From NCBI GenBank assembly GCA_033063855.1, contig CP093829.1, positions 9,496,243-9,560,242 of the forward strand: 64,000 nt of DNA, given 5' to 3'. Positions 58,019 to 64,000 of this stretch are shown piece after piece. Origin of the DNA: Smittia aterrima (taxonomy: Eukaryota; Arthropoda; Insecta; Diptera; Chironomidae). The first letter of the stretch is position 1. Every line of letters starts with the position of its first letter. A program made the position numbers and the translations under genes. Under the pieces are notes generated by a model. The model was not told the origin of the DNA and did not search any database. It was given only the letters and a program-made list of their open reading frames with translations.

Positions 58019-58744
58019 TTATAACAAAAAGAAATCAAGATCAGCATCCTGAATACATTTCAAAGTGTTTGCATAAATCCACATGCATCGAGTTCTTTTT
58101 TGACGCTTGATGTTGTTTCGCTTCTCAAAATCATCTTTGAGCATCAACTTGCCATTGACGTTTTGCATCAGCAAGAGATTTGAATTCGAATTTCTTGTGT
58201 AAGGTCCAAAGATCAAGAAGTTACTTGTCATCGTTTCGAATTCTTTGAACTTTAATGGCGCAGACGCTAGAGCAAATATTCCTGGCCACTTCTTGACTTC
58301 AGTTGTATTCTGACTCGAGGGAATCAATGCAACTGCTCGATCTTGCAGCTTAGCTCGTTCCACTGCTTCCATTATTACTTTGTATGATAAATATCGCGAC
58401 CAACTTTTGATGTAGATGTCGGAAAAATCGTTGGTGACGTTGAACAAGAACCATTTGAAGTCGGATTGTGTAGATTTCATGCCTTTAGTTACTTCTACTT
58501 GTCTAGGCTTAACTGTCGACGAAGCGATGACGTTATACCAAAGTGGACTGACTTCGGAAAACTTCATCAAGTCCTTGGCTTTTAAATGATTAAGGATCAT
58601 CTCAGGAATTCCGAGAATGCGAGAAAAATAAACCAAAGGATCCAAAGGAAAGTTATTCGCAGCCTCAGATTTTTCATTTGAAACTTCTGCGTTTGTTTCC
58701 TGTGATCGCTTGTTAATTGGCATCGTTGCTGAGCTTCCTTCCAT
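58019..58744 (-). CDS. Short F-box protein with unrelated C-terminus
   Basis: A single coding exon of 241 residues, after a 56-bp 5'UTR intron (58757-58812 on the minus strand). The leader MEGSSATMPINKRSQETNAE and an F-box-like segment near 33-78 (DPLVYFSRILGIPEMILNHL, SEVSPLWYNVIASS) belong to the same family as the tandem paralogues. Instead of the leucine-rich region, the next 160 residues are different (FKWFLFNVTNDFSDIYIK, KKWPGIFALASAPLKFKEF, NLLLMQNVNGKLML) and I do not recognise them. The leader, 5'UTR and intron closely match those of the broken copy at 59888-61820, so the two are recent relatives at the 5' end. It may be an F-box adaptor with a new recognition domain. Confidence 0.75.
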   Translation of the reverse strand: MEGSSATMPINKRSQETNAEVSNEKSEAANNFPLDPLVYFSRILGIPEMILNHLKAKDLMKFSEVSPLWYNVIASSTVKPRQVEVTKGMKSTQSDFKWFLFNVTNDFSDIYIKSWSRYLSYKVIMEAVERAKLQDRAVALIPSSQNTTEVKKWPGIFALASAPLKFKEFETMTSNFLIFGPYTRNSNSNLLLMQNVNGKLMLKDDFEKRNNIKRQKRTRCMWIYANTLKCIQDADLDFFLL

Positions 58745-58812
58745 TTGAGTTTTTATCTAAAATCAGAATAAAAATGAAATAAACAAAAATATTTTTGAAG
58801 CGCGTGTCTTAC

Positions 58813-59887
58813 CTTATCGAACGTAGAAAAATAAATGAGTCGAAATTTTTCTTTTTTTTTTACCTGAATCGTAATTAGTAAGAATTTCTTTTAAGAAAGA
58901 TTTGTTTCAATTTACCTCGAAAGCGCACTTTGTGTTTTAAAACTCGAGAATGGAACTCATCAACAGCCGAAGAAGTTCGGATGAATTTCTGATGAGACTT
59001 AGGATGGACTGAGAAAAATTTCTGATGGAGTGTCGGATGAAGAATAAATTGAAAGCTAATTGAAATTTGAAATATAGGGTTCTAAAAGTTACTACCGAAA
59101 TATTTCTCTGAAAAGAGATAAAATGAGAATTAGGAAACAGAAAAAGAATATTTCGGATGAAACCCTTTCTCTTGGAAAAACCCAAATCGTTAATTAGACA
59201 TTCAAGAACAGTCTTAGCGCAGTGAGAACACAAAATCATATTTATGGAAAGATTTAAACAAGTCGACAAGTCTCCTAAATTGAAGCTAATGAAATTCTAA
59301 AAAATCAAAACCTTTATTTATAAACACTCATCTAATTTTGATGTTAAGTTACAATTTTTGTAAAGGATTAAAAGTAAAATACATTTTAATTCATTTATCT
59401 CGCACAACATAAGTTAAGGAATTATGAAGAGCTTTTATATTAACAATCCTAAATAAATAACAAAAAACTTTTTATATATTTTTAAGAAGATTTAATAAAG
59501 TATTTTTGCCATAAAAATTTCCCACGCAGTCAAATCTCCGTTATTCTTTAAGGTTCGTTGAAAAGCCTCAGCTATTGCTGAATTCATTTAACAGATTCTA
59601 TTAAAATAAAGTCAATCAATTTATCTAATTCCTTGCAAGTTTTACAATCAAATTCCTCAACGAAACAAATCTCTTTTGTAAAAGAAAAATTTAACCGTTA
59701 TTTCGAATGGCACCAACATACTTCACTTTAGCCAAATACTGTGAAGATGTGTTAACGAAAATTTTGTAGATCAAAAACATTTTTTAAGGATTTTTTCGAA
59801 TAGAAAAAATCTTATGGTGGCCACTTTGTCCGTCCGTCTGTCTGTCTGTTAGCAAAAATTTTAATCCTAACCCTAATCTTAATCCTT
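58813..59887. other. Non-coding interval
   Basis: No gene seen. A short simple repeat (CCGTCCGTCTGTCTGTCTGT) lies near 59828-59847, followed by a CCTAACCCTAATC-like stretch near 59866. Confidence 0.45.
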
Positions 59888-61820
59888 CTACCAGGTCACA
59901 TGTGACCGATATTCCGAATTTTTGTTCTTGTTAATCAAGAATATCTCAAGATCCTTTTCCTCTTTTCCATTCACAAAGTGAACTGCTGTAATTTTTTCAA
60001 ATTTTCTGTTAATTTGTAATAAATCTCGAAAGGTTTTATTGTCAACTACTGGGAGGTGAAGGCTTTTAACGTTTGGCATGGACTTCATCAAAAATATAAA
60101 AATGTCAGGGTCCATCATAAATCTACAATTGAGATGAGTGATCGATGTTGATATTGCAGTTGAAACATCGTCCTCGGACAGATTAAATGTTTTTCCGAAG
60201 TCCAGAATCTTAAGCTTCGGCAGTCTCATGACCACTTTGTATATTTCTATGTCGTTGTTAATATCAATCGTCAACTCTTCTAGATGATCCTTTTGTGAGT
60301 TAATGAACTTCCATAAATTTGTTAGCTGCAGTGATCGTTACATCGTTGAACAATTATATCTAAACTTTTAAGCTTGAATTGAAATTTTCGCCAAGATTCG
60401 TCTTCAAACAAATTATTTTTGCCTATTTCAAGCTTAAGACTTGTTAGTTTGTTGAAGTTCACGAGAATATTTGTTAAAATACTATCCCTGACAAGGTCAC
60501 CATGCCAATCTTTGAAATCAAAGCTTTCGATTGCAACAGATTTTGAAAAAAGTTGGGCATAACTAACGCCCATCGAATAAAATAGAGCGAAATGCATTTT
60601 CAGATCTTTCAACTTTGGAAACTTTGGATATTTTAAGTCTGAAGATGATCCGTTGTCAAATGGAAATTCATCTCCTACAAAACTATTTCTGACAGAAAAG
60701 CTTTCGACTGATGACTCGATTGACACGAGAAAGTTAAACAAATCCAATATTGTTTTAAAATTTGTCTCAACTATTGAAACATTTTTCCAGTCGCGAGTTT
60801 TACTAAGAAAGAAATCAAGCTCCGAATTGGAAATGCAATGTGATTTAGTGATCGAAGGGAAGGACACTCCATCCGGCAATTCATTCCAATCGATGCTTCG
60901 TCGGACTTCAATGCTTTCATACATTCTCGGACTATTTTTCAGCAAATCGTGATCTTCCGCTTGCAGCTCACGATTTTCACTAAAAACAACTTTGATGTTC
61001 TCCATGAGAACTGTCGATGAAGCGATGACGTTATACCAAGGTGGGTTGATTTCGGAAGCCTTTATCAAGTCCTCGCCGTTTAACTGATTAAGGATCATCT
61101 CAGGTATGTCAAGGAAACGAGAGAAATAAACCAAAGGATCCAAGTTATTTGTAGCTTCCTCAGATAATTTGATGAATTTCTCGTTGGGTTCTTCCATAGA
61201 TAACAATATACCTAGATTGGCCAAGCGTGTTAGGCGAAGGTTTTTTTGTTGTTGCTTTTTCGATCGTTTGAGGGGCGTTCCCCCTTAAACAGTTTGTCTA
61301 AGGGGCAATGCCCCTTGGATGAAAAGTTTCCGATTGTTATTTTTTTCGAGAATTATACAAGAAGAGTTATAGTACAAGCCGCAATTATAAATTGCTAGTT
61401 CTTGTATAAAAAATAAATTTTTCGAAAGAAAATCGCATTTATTTGAGAAAAATAAAAATCGGAAACTTTTCAAGGGTCATCGCCCCTTAACCAAAATGTT
61501 TAAGGGGCATCACCCCTCAAACAAAATTTGCTTACCTCCGGGCCCAACAACAACAAGTGGAAAAATCCGCACAAATTTTATTTAAGGGGCACCGCCCCTC
61601 AAACAAATTATCCAAGGGGCATTGCCCCTTAGACAAAATATTTAAGGGGAAGCGCCCCTCAAACGACCGAAAAAGCAACAACAAAAAAACCTTCGCCTAA
61701 CAAAATTTTCGAGCTTGGCCAATCTAGGTATATTGTTATCTATGGTTCTTCATTTGAAACTTCTTTGTTTGCTCCCTGCGATCGTTTGTTAATTGGCATC
61801 ACTGCTGAGCTTCCTTCCAT
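59888..61820 (-). pseudogene. F-box/LRR-like gene broken by an insertion and a frameshift
   Basis: The original start at 61820 encodes MEGSSAVMPINKRSQGANKE and runs about 26 codons. A mobile element at 61195-61743 then interrupts the frame, its terminal CATAG giving an immediate TAG. Beyond the element the frame continues from 61195 towards lower coordinates with the F-box-like segment (DPLVYFSRFLDIPEMILNQL, NPPWYNVIASS) and leucine-rich region to a stop at 60322. A shift near 60330, equivalent to one missing or two extra bases, moves the rest (TNLWKFINSQKDHLEEL ... to 59888) to another frame. A 5'UTR intron is preserved at 61833-61888. The large remaining frame (300 residues) could still be translated from an ATG in the element's end, so partial function is not excluded. 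Confidence 0.75.
61195..61743. mobile_element. hAT-like non-autonomous element inside an F-box gene
   Basis: 549 bases with inverted ends (CATAGATAACAATATACCTA on the left, TAGGTATATTGTTATCTAT on the right), flanked by the 8-bp duplication GGTTCTTC (61187-61194 and 61744-61751). The inverted arms continue through TTGGCCAAGC and CTTCGCCTAACA. The interior is built of units of the form AAGGGGC-N3/4-GCCCCTTAAACAAAAT, which are small palindromes, and contains a nested inverted pair (AAAAGTTTCCGATT and AATCGGAAACTTTT). No transposase is encoded. The 8-bp duplication fits the hAT superfamily. Its first 12 bases match the element at 22528. Confidence 0.85.
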
Positions 61821-61832
61821 TTGAGCTTCTAT

Positions 61833-61888
61833 CTAAAATCAGAATAAAAATGAAATAAACAAATATATTTTTGAAGCGCGTGTCTTAC
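61833..61888 (-). other. Preserved 5'UTR intron of the broken F-box gene
   Basis: Donor AAG|GTAAGACA and acceptor TTTTAG are intact, and the sequence is nearly identical to the 5'UTR intron at 58757-58812. This shows that the two genes share a duplicated 5' region. Confidence 0.6.
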
Positions 61889-62037
61889 CTTATCGAACGT
61901 AGAAAGAGAAATGAGTCGAATTTTCCGAAAGTTTTTTTTACCGACATCCTAAGCTTCAAATTCTTGTAGTTCCTGAAGGGCCACACGAGGAATAAACAAA
62001 ACATCGTGAAGTAAAGAATTTAAAGAAATATTAATAA

Positions 62038-63301
62038 ATGGCGACTGGATTAGAAATCATTGTCGGAACTTACGAAGAGTTCTTGCTTGGCTATCGAGTG
62101 AGACCATCGCGAAATGTAAGTTTCAATCAACAAAGAGAAATTATTTTATTTCTAATCGAAATGTTTTAAAAACTTTTAGGCCACGAGGAAATATGATCTT
62201 TTTCAATCGTTCTCAAAACATTCCCATACATCGTCGATAAGATCGTGCGCGGCTAATGGAAAACTTGTTGCGAGCGGTGGATCGGATGACAGAATTTGTG
62301 TGTACGATCTCGAGAAGCGAGAATTCATCGATGATTTGTATATTCACGATGGAACAATCAATTCCTTGGCTTTCGTTCCAAGTCAGAGCCATCTCATCAG
62401 TGGAGGAGCTGACGGAAAGATAGTTTTTACAAAGACAAAAGATTGGAAGATTGAGAGAGTTTTAAAAACAGCACACGACGGTTCATCTGTCAATTGCATC
62501 GCAATCCATCCTGACGGCAAGTTAGCGTTTTCGATAGGTGCAGATATGAAATTGAAAACTTGGAATCTTATCACCGGCCGTCAAGAATTCGTTGTAAGTC
62601 TTAAGAACAAATCACTTGGAAAGATTGTTGATTCAGTTGTTTGGTCGACTTCTGGAGATTTCTTTGCGCTCACTGGAAATAACACAGTTCAAGTTTGGTC
62701 AACTTCGACTGGTTCAGTTGTTGCGACAAAGAAATGCGAAGCCAAACCATCATCACTCGCTTGGATTTCAGACAACGATCTGTTAGTTGGAATGGAGGAT
62801 GGAAAGCTAATGTTCTTCAATTTAGAGGACGAGAACGAAGAAACGATTTGTGACATCTATGAGACTCGAATCAAAGCCATGAAGTACATCAACGGATATC
62901 TAGCAACAGCGTCAACATCGGGAGAACTAAATCTCTGGAAGATTATCACAGGAGATAAAGTTGAGATGGAGATGATTTGCGGTGTCAACGTTGGATGTCG
63001 TTTAATTTGTTTAGACATGATCGAACTCGCTGCAGCTGGAATCGAACAAGAAATTAAAGACGAAGATGAAGAAGACACGAAGAAAACTCAAGTGAGACAG
63101 TTAGTAACATCAGGAACTGTCACAATTGAAGTTGATGACAATGAGAGTTCAGAAGAGGAAGCTGTTCAACAACTGAAGACTCCACAAAACCCAAAAAAGC
63201 GAAAGAGCATCAAAGCAGTGCCAACTCCAAAGAGCAATGGCAAGAAACAGAAGCGACAATCAGTTCGCCTCAGCAATGGATTCGTCGAAGAAGATTGTTA
63301 A
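62038..63301 (+). CDS. PAK1IP1: PAK1-interacting protein 1-like WD40 protein
   Basis: Exons 62038-62115 and 62180-63301, 399 residues, with a 64-bp intron. The N-terminus (MATGLEIIVGTYEEFLLGYR) and the order of WD40 units (SCAANGKLVASGGSDDRICV, LAFVPSQSHLISGGADGKIV, CIAIHPDGKLAFSIGADMKL, TWNLITGRQEFV) match the PAK1IP1/Mak11 family. These proteins are nucleolar factors of 60S ribosome assembly and were first described as inhibitors of PAK1. The C-terminal tail is acidic then strongly basic (KKRKSIKAVPTPKSNGKKQK), a likely nucleolar targeting region. The length agrees with the human protein (392). The gene lies just upstream of Max, convergent with it. Confidence 0.92.
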
Positions 63302-63577
63302 GTTAAATTTCATGGAGAAATTTTTATTTTCTTAAGTAATCTTAAGTCTAACATGTTTCTTTGACGTTAAGAAATTTGAAAAATAAAAATGAATCAATTC
63401 AGAAAACGATAAAGCGGTGAAATTTATCTCTTCAACTTGCAGACCAGACCGCAAGTTGCGATCAAGCGTTTTGATTAAATTTTATATTGTTAATAGACAC
63501 GAAAAGTTCAGATCGGCTCACACCACGAGCCCAACCAAAAGAAAAGCATTTATCAAGAGGTTCTTTCTTCATCACAT
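63302..63577. other. Convergent 3' flanks of PAK1IP1 and Max
   Basis: AATAAA near 63380 on the plus strand is the likely polyadenylation signal of PAK1IP1. No further gene. Confidence 0.5.
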
Positions 63578-64000
63578 TCAGTAGGTGCTTGTCTTCATTC
63601 TTTTGTTGCGGCGCGAATCCTGTTCCATGTCGTTCTCATTGTCGGTGCTTTCGTGGGAGCTGATGTCGGATTTGATGCCGTCGAGAACAACTTCATTGCT
63701 GTCAGCGAAACTTCCACTAGTTCTTGCTCGTTCCAATGTGCGAACTAAAAAGAAATCAATTAAATTAGAAGTTGAATTGAAGAAGATGATGAAATAAATT
63801 ACTTTGAGCTTCCAACAAACTGTTCTGTCGTTTCAAATCATCAATGTCTTGCTGGTGTGAATTGTTCTTTCGTCGCATGAACTGAATATATTCAGCTGCT
63901 TTCTTCAGGATTTGTGCTCGACTCGCCTAAAATATTTAAAGTTAGTTTTCATAACAATCACGTCGTTTGGAGCAACATATTTACTTTCTGATTTACCTTT
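63578..64000 (-). CDS. Max: Max bHLH-Zip protein, 3' part (cut by the window edge)
   Basis: Visible exons: complement of 63578-63744, 63803-63926 and the last four bases of the preceding exon (63997-64000), all in phase. The translation contains the second helix and leucine zipper of Max: ASRAQILKKAAEYIQFMRRK, then NNSHQQDIDDLKRQNSLLEA and IRTLERARTS. A C-terminus rich in Ser and Asp follows, ending in a basic stretch (RRNKRMKTSTY). The exon boundary K|ASRAQIL fits the known order of the protein. Max dimerises with Myc and Mad/Mnt to bind E-boxes and control growth. The basic region and helix 1 lie beyond the window. Confidence 0.93.

Noticed and set aside
60322..61224. Treating the 300-residue frame starting MANLGILLS as an ordinary intact gene
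   Set aside because: Its first residues are translated from the mobile element's inverted end. The true start lies beyond the element and the C-terminal part is in another frame.
1..64000. CRISPR arrays, operons, ribosome-binding sites or tRNA/rRNA genes
   Set aside because: The window is eukaryotic. No direct-repeat/spacer array was seen, and no tRNA-like B-box with a foldable arm set was recognised by eye.

Overview
This window is AT-rich eukaryotic DNA with short GT-AG introns, mostly 50-100 bp. The gene content (RR-2 cuticular proteins, a divergent ionotropic receptor, Fer3, JIL-1, Greatwall) is that of an insect. A nematoceran fly, possibly a chironomid midge, is my best inference; no single gene proves the family. 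Exon joins were deduced by eye from GT/AG sites and reading phase. Each multi-exon model listed as complete has a total length divisible by three.

Layout. 0-2.4 kb: an ionotropic receptor gene on the minus strand between two copies of a foldback repeat. 3.3-27 kb: four full-length F-box/LRR-like paralogues on the plus strand (3829, 18069, 21060, 25464), each with the same short 5'UTR intron and promoter block. Between the first two lies a 12 kb gene-poor stretch with one putative secreted protein gene (10321-11112, minus). The third paralogue sits in a mobile-element cluster: a 0.77 kb inverted-repeat element touching its stop codon, a GC-rich foldback element with a perfect 8-bp target-site duplication, and a pair of inverted ~335 bp repeats. 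28-36.5 kb: two RR-2 cuticular protein genes flank a Fer3-type bHLH gene, all minus. 36.5-45.7 kb: mostly non-coding, with a small coiled-coil gene and a cysteine-rich secreted/membrane protein gene, both plus.

46.4-63.6 kb is gene-dense: a BTB protein fused to two ubiquitin-like domains (minus), Greatwall kinase (minus), JIL-1/MSK-type kinase (plus), EIPR1 (minus), TXNDC17 (plus), a short F-box protein (minus), a broken F-box/LRR copy carrying a hAT-like insertion (minus), PAK1IP1 (plus), and the 3' end of Max (minus), cut by the window edge.

Themes. The F-box/LRR family expands locally and is repeatedly hit by small inverted-repeat elements whose CATAG/CTATG ends supply stop or start codons. 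F-box proteins and the BTB-ubiquitin-like fusion both point to ubiquitin-ligase substrate adaptors. Greatwall and JIL-1 are divergent neighbours acting in mitosis and on chromatin. The fusion protein, the F-box family and the foldback elements are the least ordinary content.
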